64,000 bases of DNA, taken from assembly GCA_036510655.1 (NCBI GenBank), contig DATCDQ010000061.1:1-64000 (forward strand), given 5' to 3'. This DNA comes from Rathayibacter_A sp036510655. Its GTDB lineage: Bacteria; Actinomycetota; Actinomycetes; Actinomycetales; Microbacteriaceae. Positions 51,669 to 60,583 of the stretch are shown here, in pieces. Position 1 is the first letter of the stretch; every line of letters begins with the position of its first letter. The notes beneath the pieces are model-generated. The model did not search any database. It was given only the letters and a program-made list of their open reading frames with translations, and was not told the origin of the DNA. A program made the translations under genes and the position numbers.

Positions 51669-52706
51669 TCAGACGCGAGGAGGAGTGCTCTGCCTCACGA
51701 CGACATCGCCGTCCACGGTGCGGAGGCGCGGGCCGGGCGCATCCGGGTCGAGGGCAAGCGCGACAGCGATGCTTCCGAGACTCTCGAGCGGCAATCGGAA
51801 GGTCGTCAGCGAAGGGGTCACGTCACGAAGCGTCGCGATGTCGTCGAATCCCGCGACCGCGACATCGCCCGGCAGGCTAAGATTCGACTCCCGAAGCCGC
51901 GCCATAGCGCCGACCGCCATCACATCATTCACGGCAAGGATGATTTCTGCGTCCGTGTACAGGCTCAGGAACTCACCCGCAGCTGCATAGCCACCGTCGC
52001 GGGTGAACTCGCCGTGAATCACGTTCCCGCCGGGCAAATCGATGCCCAGCTCCGCGAGCCCGGCTCGAATCCCTTTCAATCGATCGCGCGCGGTGAGCAG
52101 GTTCCTCGGCCCGGCAAGCACAGCGAATCGGGTGTAACCCAACTCGACCATGCGCCGAGCGAGTCGCCGAGCGCCATCCTCATTTTGAAGCGTTACCGTG
52201 TCGAACGGCAGGCCTTCCTGACTGATGAGCGCTACGCGCCCGCCGTCCCGCTCGAATGCCTTGAGCTCGTCCACCAGTCTGAGGGTTATCGCCTCATCGA
52301 CTATCCGGCTGCCTGCCAGAAGCAGCACCTGAGGCTTCTGCCCGCGCAGTGCCGCGACGATGTTGATCTCATGCTCAGGTCGGCGCTCGGACGCCGCGAC
52401 AGTCACGATCAGTCCGGCTTCTTCGGCCGCCCGGAAAACGCCTGCCGCGATCGAAGAGAAGTAAGGGTCCGCGATGTCGCCGACCACCAGCCCGATCGAC
52501 TTCGATCTGCCGCGCGCGACGGCCTGCGCGGACAGGTTCGCCGAATAGTTCAGACGCGCGGCAGCGGCGCGCACGCGATCCCGATATTCATCGTTGACAC
52601 GGCGCGTGCTGCCGTTCAGAGTGCGTGACGCCGTGGCCAGCGAAACGCCGGCCTCACGGGCCACGTCTTGCAATGTCGCCGCCGATATACGCTTTCTATC
52701 CACCAT
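51669..52706 (-). CDS. LacI family transcriptional regulator of the F/G regulon
   Basis: 345 aa from ATG 52706, GGAG 8-9 nt upstream. HTH TLQDVAREAGVSLATASRTLNGSTRRVNDEYRDRVRAAAARLNYSANLSAQAVARGRSKSIGLVVGDIADPYFS is textbook LacI. Sensor domain includes GGYAAAGEFLSLYTDAEIILAVNDVMAVGA. It stands between the TIM-barrel gene 52785-53606 and the Gfo operon and is the only regulator in regions F and G. Best candidate to bind the four GGNAANGCGCTTNCC sites. Confidence 0.92.
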   Translation of the reverse strand: MVDRKRISAATLQDVAREAGVSLATASRTLNGSTRRVNDEYRDRVRAAAARLNYSANLSAQAVARGRSKSIGLVVGDIADPYFSSIAAGVFRAAEEAGLIVTVAASERRPEHEINIVAALRGQKPQVLLLAGSRIVDEAITLRLVDELKAFERDGGRVALISQEGLPFDTVTLQNEDGARRLARRMVELGYTRFAVLAGPRNLLTARDRLKGIRAGLAELGIDLPGGNVIHGEFTRDGGYAAAGEFLSLYTDAEIILAVNDVMAVGAMARLRESNLSLPGDVAVAGFDDIATLRDVTPSLTTFRLPLESLGSIAVALALDPDAPGPRLRTVDGDVVVRQSTPPRV

Positions 52707-52784
52707 TGGCCGCGTCTCCTATCCGCGCACGAACGTCTCGTTTCGATTTCGCCGTCGCGCGGCGCAATCCAATTTTCCCGTGCA

Positions 52785-53606
52785 TTAAGCTCCCTCCGTG
52801 TCGGCAAGCGCAAGCAGGTGATGCAACTCGGCAGCATCCTCCATGAGTTGCGCCTCCGAGTCGGCCTGCACGAATTCGAGAAGGAGCGCGCGTGCTTGAT
52901 CATACTGAGCACCGGGCGGATGCGGTGCCAACGCGGCGAGCACGGCCATCCACTGCTCGCGGCGCGCTTCGAGGGGCAGGCGCGTTCCATCGCCTGCCCA
53001 GGAGAAGACATGAATCGAACTGAGCCGCTGTCCCAGAATGCTGATTTTGTCGACAGCCTCGGAGGTCGATATGCCCGGGCGCGGCTGCCAATAGCTCGCA
53101 ACCGGCAACTGGGCACTCCCACGCAGTTCCTCGATTTCATCGAGAAGGCGCACCGTCGAGTCGGCCGAGTCGGTCAGCGTGTTGCGATGGAATTCTAGAT
53201 TCAGCCTGACGCCCAACGAAGCCGCGTGGTCGGCAAAGGCCGCGACTCTGGCGGCAATGGCTTTGCGCCCGACCTCGTCAACCGCGGCGGCAGCCGCGGT
53301 GCCCGCCCAGATCCGGATGTCTCCCGCACCGAGCGCGTGCGCGGTTGCGAGCGTTGGTTCGAAAGGAAGCTCGTCGGCACGCCAGTACGACCCATAGCCA
53401 TCCACTACGATCGAGGCTTGCGAGCATGCCCGTCGAACTGTCTCTGCTCTCGCCGTGTCGCCGACTGGCACGTGGACATCGCCAGTCCAGACGATGGAGC
53501 CGAGATTGGCTCTACCCGCGATGTCGATGACTTCCGCGACGGTCCTCGCCCGGAAGGTCACGGACATCAATCCGAGTCGGAACGTGGTGGCATGAGACAC
53601 GATCAT
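52785..53606 (-). CDS. sugar phosphate isomerase/epimerase-like TIM barrel
   Basis: 273 aa from ATG 53606, overlapping the dehydrogenase stop by 4 bp. FRLGLMSVTFRARTVAEVIDIAGRANLGSIVWTGDVHVPVGD, VRLNLEFHRNTLTDSADSTVRLL and LSSIHVFSWAG show the barrel with Glu/His residues. It resembles 60580-61380 in role and size. Third gene of DUF2264-dehydrogenase-TIM; LacI follows 78 bp later. Substrate unknown. Confidence 0.78.
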   Translation of the reverse strand: MIVSHATTFRLGLMSVTFRARTVAEVIDIAGRANLGSIVWTGDVHVPVGDTARAETVRRACSQASIVVDGYGSYWRADELPFEPTLATAHALGAGDIRIWAGTAAAAAVDEVGRKAIAARVAAFADHAASLGVRLNLEFHRNTLTDSADSTVRLLDEIEELRGSAQLPVASYWQPRPGISTSEAVDKISILGQRLSSIHVFSWAGDGTRLPLEARREQWMAVLAALAPHPPGAQYDQARALLLEFVQADSEAQLMEDAAELHHLLALADTEGA

Positions 53607-54604
53607 GCCCTGTTCTGTGCCGTCGACGCGTCGACCGCGTGCTTGAGCGACTCGCGCCGCGCGAACCGCTCGACCTCTTCGGTCACGAGTTCGCCCATGC
53701 GCGCGCATTCCCGACCTTGCGACCCAGCGACGTGTCCGGTGAGCACGACGTTCGGCAGCGCGAACAGAGCAGAGTCCGTGGCAGGCGGTTCCGGCCAGGT
53801 CACATCGAGCACCGCAGTGAGGTCAGGGCGGCTCAGCAGCACCAGCGCAAGATCGCCCTCATTGATGACCGCACCTCGCGCGGTGTTGATCAGTGTTGCC
53901 CCCCGTTTCATGCTGCGCAACAGCGGCTCGTCGATCAAGCCGACGGTCTCATCCAACAGCGGCGTATGCACGCTGACCACGTCGCTGGTCGCGAAGATCC
54001 CTTGGAGGCTGTCTGTCTGCACCCCGAAACGGTGAGCCGCCTGCTCGCCGAGGAATGGGTCGTATGCCGCGACCGTGACGTCGAGCGTGGCCATCCGCGC
54101 GGCCACCAGACGGCCGATTTCACCGAGCGAGAGGATGCCGACCCTCGCCCCGTACGCCCCGGTCACGCCCGATTTGTCCGGATACGATCGTGTAGCCCGG
54201 ACTTCGCGACTGATCCTGTGAGCCTGCTTGAGTGCCAGGATGATCTGGGCGAAGGCGTATTCCGCGACGGGTATCGCGTTTGCGGATGCTGCGGACACGA
54301 TCGGTATTCCGCAGTCCCAGAATTCCGTCGTTGTCGTCGCCCGAATCGAGCCTGCCGCGGCAAGCACGAGACGCAACCGCGGTGCTAGCGCAAGAAATGC
54401 AGCATCCAGTACGGGCGCACCCCATCCGGTGAAGAGCACGTCGGCATCTACCATCAGCTGCGGATCCGACTCGAGTTGCTCGCGCGTGCACGCTGGCGCC
54501 ACCCAATCGATCGTCGCTTGCAGTCGTTCCAGCACTGACGGTGGATACACGTCGTTCCGCCGCGACTGCTCCATGACGAGCAGCCCTTTCAACTTCGTGT
54601 TCAT
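53603..54604 (-). CDS. D-isomer-specific 2-hydroxyacid dehydrogenase
   Basis: 333 aa from ATG 54604, overlapping the DUF2264 stop. NAD domain ARVGILSLGEIGRLVAARM; catalytic Arg in NTARGAVINEGDL, Glu in LDVTWPEPP, His in VLTGHVAGSQGRE. Oxidises or reduces a 2-hydroxy/2-keto acid, here probably a sugar-acid intermediate. A related but divergent copy lies at 58400-59392. Confidence 0.87.
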   Translation of the reverse strand: MNTKLKGLLVMEQSRRNDVYPPSVLERLQATIDWVAPACTREQLESDPQLMVDADVLFTGWGAPVLDAAFLALAPRLRLVLAAAGSIRATTTTEFWDCGIPIVSAASANAIPVAEYAFAQIILALKQAHRISREVRATRSYPDKSGVTGAYGARVGILSLGEIGRLVAARMATLDVTVAAYDPFLGEQAAHRFGVQTDSLQGIFATSDVVSVHTPLLDETVGLIDEPLLRSMKRGATLINTARGAVINEGDLALVLLSRPDLTAVLDVTWPEPPATDSALFALPNVVLTGHVAGSQGRECARMGELVTEEVERFARRESLKHAVDASTAQNRA

Positions 54605-56652
54605 TGACGATCCTCCCTCCGGCCGTTCCACACGACGTCCGGCTCCTTGGCGGTCCAGTTCACACGATGAGAACCGTCGCCCCACCGCACTATCAGTATT
54701 TCGCCCGTCTCGGTCACGTCGGGCGGCATGCTTCGATCGCCCTCGGTCAGTCTGAGCGCTGCAGCGAAGAAACCGGAAACGACGAGCGCCGTGGCTTCTG
54801 GCACTATGGCGAAGCGTCCAAAGGCGGTGCCCTGGGGTGCGACACTGTGCGAAACGTCCGACCAGCCGAGCAGCGCAACAAGATCGGAATGAAGACCTGC
54901 GGCTGCGAGCGAGATCGCAGTGCTCGCGCCGTCCGCGTTGCTGTCGGCCGACGAGCCGCCGAACCCGGTCATCACGAAGTTCCGCGGAGTGTCTGCGGCA
55001 AGAGCCCAGCCAGACAGCCTCGCCGACGCGCCATTAGGGATACCGATGAAGCGATGCACGCGCACTTCCCACGCACCCCGCGCGATCACAAGGCTTTCGA
55101 TGCGGCACGATGGCAACACAGGGCCAGCTGATTCTGCGCCTCCTCCAGAGAGAGCGATCGGAAGCGGAAAGCGTGGCACATGAAACGAGGCTGCCCAGTC
55201 TGTTCCGACGCCGAGTGGATGAATTCTCCTACGCACGCTGGGGACGCCGCGAAACGTCACCTGCACATCGTTGTCCGACGGATTCCTCAGAGCGGTGTTC
55301 CCTGTTCTCGTGGAGTAAGCCAGCCGCGCATAGAGCGGGTCGGGCTGTCCTCCGTCGGCCGCCCCATGCACTACGTGGTCACTGCCGTGATTGTGCACAC
55401 GCGCGATCCCGTCGCTCCCGGTGCGCTGGATCAGCCAGCCGACGGATCTCAGCCCGCGGAGCTGGTCATGAGTCTCGTCCTCGAGATCCTCTTCCGGCGA
55501 CGCCCACAACCGATGCTCTGCCGGCAAGAGCAGGCCGATGAATCCCTTGGACGCCCAGTAAGGCGACGCCGGACCCGAGTACGGCTGCACGGACGCCGCG
55601 TGTGTTCCGTGCCAGCCGCTGGACAGGAGTCCGTCAACCACGGCCCCGCGGTCGAGAAAGTACTTGAGGGTCGCACTCATGACACGGCGCGATTGTCCTG
55701 GGCGCAGCGGCGAACACGAGGCGACTTCCCCCAGCCCCAGCGACGCCACGGCCGCGATGCGATAGGTCAGCGAGCGTCCGAGGTAGATCGGGGAGCCGTT
55801 GCGGTCGAAAGTGAGAGCGAACGTTGCGAGGAACGTGCGGAGTCGATCCCGCAGTCTCTCGAACAGTTCCAAATCGCGTGACACGTGGTTGCTTGGTTCC
55901 TCGCGCGCGCGCAACATCGCATACAGCACCGGGTAGAAATGCAACGCCCACCCGACGTAATGATCGAATGCGCGACCGTCGCCATCGCTGTACCAGCCCT
56001 CGCCGCGGTACCACCCTTCGAGCAGGAAGAGTGCCCGCTCGATGCCCGATCGCGTCTCGTCATCGCCCCGCCCCACCGAATCCAGGAAGCCTGCCACGGT
56101 CATCGGAAAGAGATACCAGTTGTTCGGTGCAGGCTCACGGCGGAGCGCGCCTCTCAGCCACGCTTCCACATCGTCACGTTGTTCGGCACTCAAGACATCC
56201 CACGACCATCGACGCGTCAACTGAAGGCCGAGCGCGATGGATGCCGACTCGACCATCGGTTGCCCGCCCGGGCCGGTATCCCCGATCGCCTGCCAACGCT
56301 CGTCCTTCAGCGTAGTGGCTCTGGCTCGTTGGGTTCCGGCAACCAGTCCTGCGACGTAGTCCGCAAAGAGTCCATGCGCATCAGCCCCGTTCTCGCCGGC
56401 CATGCGTATGGCGGCCAACAGGAAGGTGCGCGCGAATCCCTCGAGGCCGTCCGAGCGGGTCCCAGCGCGCGCAGGGTATCCGGGCAGGTCGATGTGCGCG
56501 CCACTTGGAGACCGATAAGCGCGCACAGCGAGAAGGAGGTTGTCCGCCACTCCGGCCCAGTGCTGCCGCGTGAGACCGGTCATCGGGCTCAGCGCGCGAT
56601 CCTCGCCGGGGAGCGGGTTCTCCCAACCCAACCTCGCGCTGTCGAGCCCCAT
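54601..56652 (-). CDS. DUF2264 family protein, probable glycan-degrading (alpha/alpha) barrel
   Basis: 683 aa, no signal peptide. RSDGLEGFARTFLLAAIRMAG, NNWYLFPMTVAGFLDSVG, EGWYSDGDGRAFDHYVGWALHFYPVLYA and ASPYWASKGFIGLLLP are DUF2264 blocks; the helical barrel is followed by a beta-rich C-terminal part from about 400, as in uronyl hydrolases and lyases. The enzymatic activity is not established. GAGGAG precedes ATG by 6 nt. First gene of a minus-strand operon with its own operator (56689-56703). Confidence 0.82.
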   Translation of the reverse strand: MGLDSARLGWENPLPGEDRALSPMTGLTRQHWAGVADNLLLAVRAYRSPSGAHIDLPGYPARAGTRSDGLEGFARTFLLAAIRMAGENGADAHGLFADYVAGLVAGTQRARATTLKDERWQAIGDTGPGGQPMVESASIALGLQLTRRWSWDVLSAEQRDDVEAWLRGALRREPAPNNWYLFPMTVAGFLDSVGRGDDETRSGIERALFLLEGWYRGEGWYSDGDGRAFDHYVGWALHFYPVLYAMLRAREEPSNHVSRDLELFERLRDRLRTFLATFALTFDRNGSPIYLGRSLTYRIAAVASLGLGEVASCSPLRPGQSRRVMSATLKYFLDRGAVVDGLLSSGWHGTHAASVQPYSGPASPYWASKGFIGLLLPAEHRLWASPEEDLEDETHDQLRGLRSVGWLIQRTGSDGIARVHNHGSDHVVHGAADGGQPDPLYARLAYSTRTGNTALRNPSDNDVQVTFRGVPSVRRRIHPLGVGTDWAASFHVPRFPLPIALSGGGAESAGPVLPSCRIESLVIARGAWEVRVHRFIGIPNGASARLSGWALAADTPRNFVMTGFGGSSADSNADGASTAISLAAAGLHSDLVALLGWSDVSHSVAPQGTAFGRFAIVPEATALVVSGFFAAALRLTEGDRSMPPDVTETGEILIVRWGDGSHRVNWTAKEPDVVWNGRREDRQ

Positions 56653-56688
56653 GCACTTCTCCTCGGCGTTCAGGGCGACGACAAAGTT

Positions 56689-56715
56689 CGGAATGCGCTT
56701 GCCCCACTCTTACTA
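56689..56715 (-). promoter_or_regulatory. operator and -10 of the DUF2264 operon
   Basis: On the minus strand TAGTAA (56710-56715) is followed six nt later by GGCAAGCGCATTCCG (56689-56703), a copy of the regulon motif. The -35 is weak. It is back-to-back with the PL5-gene promoter; the two operators are 87 bp apart. Confidence 0.55.
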
Positions 56716-56731
56716 TGCCGCATCGAATGCC

Positions 56732-56790
56732 TTGACGCTACCCCGAGATTGGGGATAGGGTCGCCGGAATACATCGGTAAGCGCATTCCC
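56732..56790 (+). promoter_or_regulatory. promoter and operator of the PL5-type lyase gene
   Basis: TTGACG (56732-56737), 18-bp spacer, TAGGGT (56756-56761), then GGTAAGCGCATTCCC (56776-56790). The 14-nt core GGTAAGCGCATTCC is identical at 58363-58376. Confidence 0.65.
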
Positions 56791-56885
56791 TTCTCCTAGA
56801 TTTTTCAAAGCGAACCAGATCTTCGGGTGCGGAACCGACACCGATGCATTCATCGCGGAACTGCCGCACTCATCGAGGAGGAAGC

Positions 56886-58232
56886 ATGCTCACAACCATT
56901 GAAAGGCCACGACGTTCGCAACGCCGCTGGCTTGTCCGAACCTCTGCCCTCGCCCTGACGACGGCACTGTCGCTGCTCGTCGTTCCTGGAATGGCTTCGG
57001 CGTCACCGCCCGCGCAACCGCCGGCGGCATCGCATCACCGCTGCGCCGGACCGATCTCGCACGGCTTCTGCGCCCCGAAGACAGTCGTTCTCGACGGCCA
57101 ACGGATGCTGAATACACGCAATGAATTGCGCGCCGGCGATCCGAGGCTGCGGGCACAACTCGACACACTCCTGACGCAGGCGGATGCCGCGCTGACAGCG
57201 GGACCCTGGAGCGTCACGTCGAAGGATCTGGTACCACCGAGCGGCGACAAGCGCGACTATGTCAGCGAGGCGCCATATTGGTGGCCGACTCAGCCGCAGA
57301 CTGCTGATAACCCGTACGGTTGCCCGTATGTGCAGCGCGACGGGCAGCGCTATCCGGGAGCCGACGCGATCCAGGACCACAACGATCGCGGAGTGGCCTT
57401 CGACGCCATCTACAAGCTCGCGCTGGCGTGGTACTACACGGGTGAGCCGCAGTACGCCCAGCGCGCCACGCTCGACCTGCGCACCTGGTTCCTTGATTCG
57501 AAAACCGGGATGAATCCGAATCTCGACTTCACTCAATTCATCCCATGCACAGTCGACGGCCGCGGTATCGGCATCATCGACTTCTCCGAGGCTCTGCCTG
57601 ACGTGATCGATGCGGTCGCGGTCCTTGACTCCGGTGCCCCGGGATGGACAGACAAGGATCACGCAGGTATGACTTCCTGGTTCTCACAATTCCTCGAATG
57701 GCTGCAGACCAGCCAGAACGGGCGCGAGGAGAAAGCGGCCGAAAACAATCACGGCAGCTTCTTCGACGAGCAGGAGGCTGCGCTCGCGTTGTACATCGGG
57801 CAGCCCGAACTTGCCAAGAATATTGTTCTCCCCGCGGCCACCAGCCGACTCGACGTGCAGATAGCCGGCGACGGCAGCCAGCCTCTGGAACTATCCCGAA
57901 CGCGTAGCTGGCACTATTCGATGTTCAACCTGATGGCGCTCACGCGTCTCGCTGACGTCGGCAATCATGTCGGTGTCAATCTCTGGGAGTACACCACGCC
58001 AAACGGCGGCTCGCTGGCGAAGGCGGTCGATTTTGTTATCCCGGCTGCAACCGGAGCGCTGGACTGGCCGTATCCGGAGACGCTGTTCCAGCAGTTCCGC
58101 ATGCTCGACGTCATCCATGCGGCTGCCGACGCCGGCGATCGGAGCGCCATCGCGGCGCTCCCCCTGATCCCCTTACCCCCGAAGAATGGAGACATCTGGC
58201 AGTTGCGGCCGGCAGCCGACTTCCTCAGCTGA
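56886..58232 (+). CDS. secreted alginate-lyase-family (PL5-like) polysaccharide lyase
   Basis: 448 aa from ATG 56886, GAGGAGG upstream (the ATG 42 bp earlier is less likely). Sec signal peptide about 1-40: basic RRSQRRWLVR, hydrophobic core, ASA-S cleavage site. The alpha/alpha barrel shows EAPYWWP, FDAIYKLALAWYYTG, AENNHGSFFDEQEAALAL (catalytic Asn-His block) and RSWHYSMFNLMALTRLADV. The family cleaves uronate-containing polymers by beta-elimination; alginate itself is not proven. The only clearly secreted enzyme in the window. Confidence 0.87.
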   Translation: MLTTIERPRRSQRRWLVRTSALALTTALSLLVVPGMASASPPAQPPAASHHRCAGPISHGFCAPKTVVLDGQRMLNTRNELRAGDPRLRAQLDTLLTQADAALTAGPWSVTSKDLVPPSGDKRDYVSEAPYWWPTQPQTADNPYGCPYVQRDGQRYPGADAIQDHNDRGVAFDAIYKLALAWYYTGEPQYAQRATLDLRTWFLDSKTGMNPNLDFTQFIPCTVDGRGIGIIDFSEALPDVIDAVAVLDSGAPGWTDKDHAGMTSWFSQFLEWLQTSQNGREEKAAENNHGSFFDEQEAALALYIGQPELAKNIVLPAATSRLDVQIAGDGSQPLELSRTRSWHYSMFNLMALTRLADVGNHVGVNLWEYTTPNGGSLAKAVDFVIPAATGALDWPYPETLFQQFRMLDVIHAAADAGDRSAIAALPLIPLPPKNGDIWQLRPAADFLS

Positions 58233-58320
58233 CCGCCGGATACAGCCGACGTGGCGTGCACGGCGAAGGTGACCGGCCTTCGTCGTGCACACCACGTCGG
58301 CGCCAACCCGCCGGGTCACG

Positions 58321-58377
58321 TTGACAATTCGACTTCGATCCGCGTAAAGTCGAGGGCATTGTGGTAAGCGCATTCCG
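58321..58377 (+). promoter_or_regulatory. promoter and operator of the dehydrogenase-dehydratase-TIM operon
   Basis: TTGACA (58321-58326), 18-bp spacer, TAAAGT (58345-58350), then GGTAAGCGCATTCCG (58363-58377) spanning the expected start site. Best promoter in the window. Confidence 0.75.
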
Positions 58378-58399
58378 AGCGATCGACGACGGAGGATCA

Positions 58400-59392
58400 A
58401 TGCAGCCCAAGGTGTTCGTCGCCTCAAGCCCAAACCGAGTCACGGACGTGTGCAGCACCTCCGCCCGACGCCTGCTCGAGGGTGCGTTCGACATGCGCTG
58501 GAATAGCGGACCCGAGTTAACATCGCGGGAATTGGCCTCGCAACTCGGCGATGCGGAGGTACTGCTGACGAGTTGGGGTTCTCCCCACCTTGACGGGGCG
58601 CTCCTGCGCTCGCTGCCTTCGTTGCGCATCGTCGGTCATGCAGCCGGCTCGGTCAAGGGCATCCTCCCACAGAATGCATTCGAACATCTCGATGCGGTCT
58701 TCTCGGCCGCCCCGCGAATCGCCGACTCCGTCGGTGAGTACTGCCTGGCCGCCGCGATGACGCTTCTGCGTCGCCTTCCGCGCTTCGACGCACGCATGCG
58801 GGCGGGCGGATGGAAAAGCGACGGCTTCCGCGGGCAGGAGCTCCGCGGTCGCACCGTCGGCATTGTCGGCGGAAGTTCAACGGCACGAGCATTCATGCGG
58901 CTTCTGCGGCCGTTCAATGTCACCGTACGGCTTTTTGATCCTTATCTCAGCGACGACGCGGCGTCGCTTCTGCGCGCCGCGAAGGCGCCGCTCGAGGACG
59001 TGATGGGAAGTGACATCGTCTCGATCCACCTCCCCGCAACCGGCGAGACCGAGGGCATGATCACGGCGACGCTCGTCGCGCGAATCCCGGACGGCGGAAT
59101 CCTCATCAATTCGTCACGGGGTACCACGGTGGATACGAACGCGCTCTACTGCGAGCTGGCAACGGGAAGAATTTCGGCGGCGCTCGACGTCTTCGAGTCG
59201 GAACCTCCGGCGCTAGGCGCCGACATCCGTGGGGCGGCCAACGTGTTGCTCAGTCCACATATTGCAGGGGACACTGCGCAAGGGCATCTCGCGCTGATGG
59301 AATTCGTCGTCCGTGACATCATGCGCTGGCTCGACGACGGCGAACAGGGGAGCGGCTTCGTGGACCCTGCTGTGTGGCGACTCTCAGCGTAA
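58400..59392 (+). CDS. D-2-hydroxyacid dehydrogenase family protein
   Basis: 330 aa from ATG 58400, GGAGG 4-5 nt upstream (an earlier in-frame GTG at 58361 lies inside the operator and is rejected). NAD motif is altered: GIVGGSSTARAF in place of GxGxxG. Catalytic Arg (NSSRGTTVD), Glu (FESEPP) and His (SPHIAGDTAQGH) are kept. Probable sugar-acid dehydrogenase, first of three plus-strand genes. Confidence 0.85.
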   Translation: MQPKVFVASSPNRVTDVCSTSARRLLEGAFDMRWNSGPELTSRELASQLGDAEVLLTSWGSPHLDGALLRSLPSLRIVGHAAGSVKGILPQNAFEHLDAVFSAAPRIADSVGEYCLAAAMTLLRRLPRFDARMRAGGWKSDGFRGQELRGRTVGIVGGSSTARAFMRLLRPFNVTVRLFDPYLSDDAASLLRAAKAPLEDVMGSDIVSIHLPATGETEGMITATLVARIPDGGILINSSRGTTVDTNALYCELATGRISAALDVFESEPPALGADIRGAANVLLSPHIAGDTAQGHLALMEFVVRDIMRWLDDGEQGSGFVDPAVWRLSA

Positions 59393-59455
59393 CCACCGAC
59401 CCGACCAACGCCACCGGGGCAACGCGACCGGGCCAACGACGAGGAGCATCCATTC

Positions 59456-60583
59456 ATGAGCACTATCGACCGAATAACTCTGATCCCGGTGGCGGCACCG
59501 TTCAAGCATTCATTCACGCTGGGCAGCGGAAGCGCAAGCGGGTCGAACATGACGGGCGCGGTTCTCTTCGTCAAACTCGAAACGGATGACGGCCACGTCG
59601 GCTGGGGGGAGCAACGTGCGCTGCCCACCTGGAGTTACGAGACAATCGAGACGATGGTGGCCGCCATCCGCCACCATCTCGGGCCACTCGTCATCGGGCT
59701 GTCTCCTTTCGACGTCGAGTTGTTCCAGGCTCGCGCCAACAGAGCCCTCAGCCCCTCCGTATCCAACGGGATGCCCTTCGCGCGGGTAGCGATCGACATC
59801 GCTATGCACGATCTCGCCGGTCGCATCGCAGGCCAGCCGATCCACCGACTACTCGGCGGAAAAATCACGGATACCATCCCACTGTGTTCCGCCATCGGCG
59901 CCGATACCCCCGGCGAGATGGCACAACGGGCTGAGGAATCGTCGGACTACCACGCGTACAAGATCAAGATCACGGGGAACGTGCAACTCGACATCGAGCG
60001 CATTCGGGCCGTCTCCAGAGTCACTGCCGGCAAACCGCTGTGGCTGGACGCCAACCAGTCCTACTCCCCGTCGTCCATGGCCCGGCTCCTCAACGGCATT
60101 TCAGATCTCACCCAACTCGTCTGTGCTGAGCAGCCGGTGGCCAGCACGGACTGGTTCGGAATGGCAGCAATCCGAGCACGAAGCTCGGTCCCGATCGCCG
60201 TCGACGAAGGCTGCTTCACGTCCGGGGACGTCGCGAAACTGGCCCGGTTCGAGGCCGCCGACCTGGTGGTAGTCAAGATCTGCAAGTCCGGAGGCATCCG
60301 CAACAGTTTGAAGACCGCGCACGTCGCGCAGGCGAACGGAATCGAAATTCTGGCCAGCGGATTGACCGATTGCGGCGTCGGGTTCGCGGCCGCCGTGCAT
60401 CTTTTCAGTACACTCTCCCTGTCGCTGCCTGCAGAGTTGAACGGCCCGGAGCTGCTGGCCGAGCTGTTTGTCGATGGGCTTCGCTTCGACGCAGGGCACA
60501 TCGTCGTGCCCGATGCGCCCGGACTCGGCATCACGGTCAACGAGGACAAGCTGCGCGAACACAAACTGCGGATCGACGCGTGA
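59456..60583 (+). CDS. mandelate racemase/muconate lactonizing enzyme family (enolase superfamily) dehydratase or epimerase
   Basis: 375 aa. KIKITG gives the KxK base, metal ligands Asp in WLDANQSY, Glu in CAEQPV and Asp/Glu in VDEGC, then VVKICKSGG. This MLE-subgroup arrangement is used by epimerases, cycloisomerases and some sugar-acid dehydratases. In a cluster with a polysaccharide lyase and hydroxyacid dehydrogenases, an acid-sugar dehydratase or cycloisomerase is most likely (inference). GAGGAG lies about 10 nt upstream of ATG 59456. Confidence 0.85.
   Translation: MSTIDRITLIPVAAPFKHSFTLGSGSASGSNMTGAVLFVKLETDDGHVGWGEQRALPTWSYETIETMVAAIRHHLGPLVIGLSPFDVELFQARANRALSPSVSNGMPFARVAIDIAMHDLAGRIAGQPIHRLLGGKITDTIPLCSAIGADTPGEMAQRAEESSDYHAYKIKITGNVQLDIERIRAVSRVTAGKPLWLDANQSYSPSSMARLLNGISDLTQLVCAEQPVASTDWFGMAAIRARSSVPIAVDEGCFTSGDVAKLARFEAADLVVVKICKSGGIRNSLKTAHVAQANGIEILASGLTDCGVGFAAAVHLFSTLSLSLPAELNGPELLAELFVDGLRFDAGHIVVPDAPGLGITVNEDKLREHKLRIDA

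Noticed and set aside
56886..58232. Taking the PL5-like protein as proof of alginate use and a marine origin.
   Set aside because: The family acts on several polyuronates, and standard alginate genes are missing.
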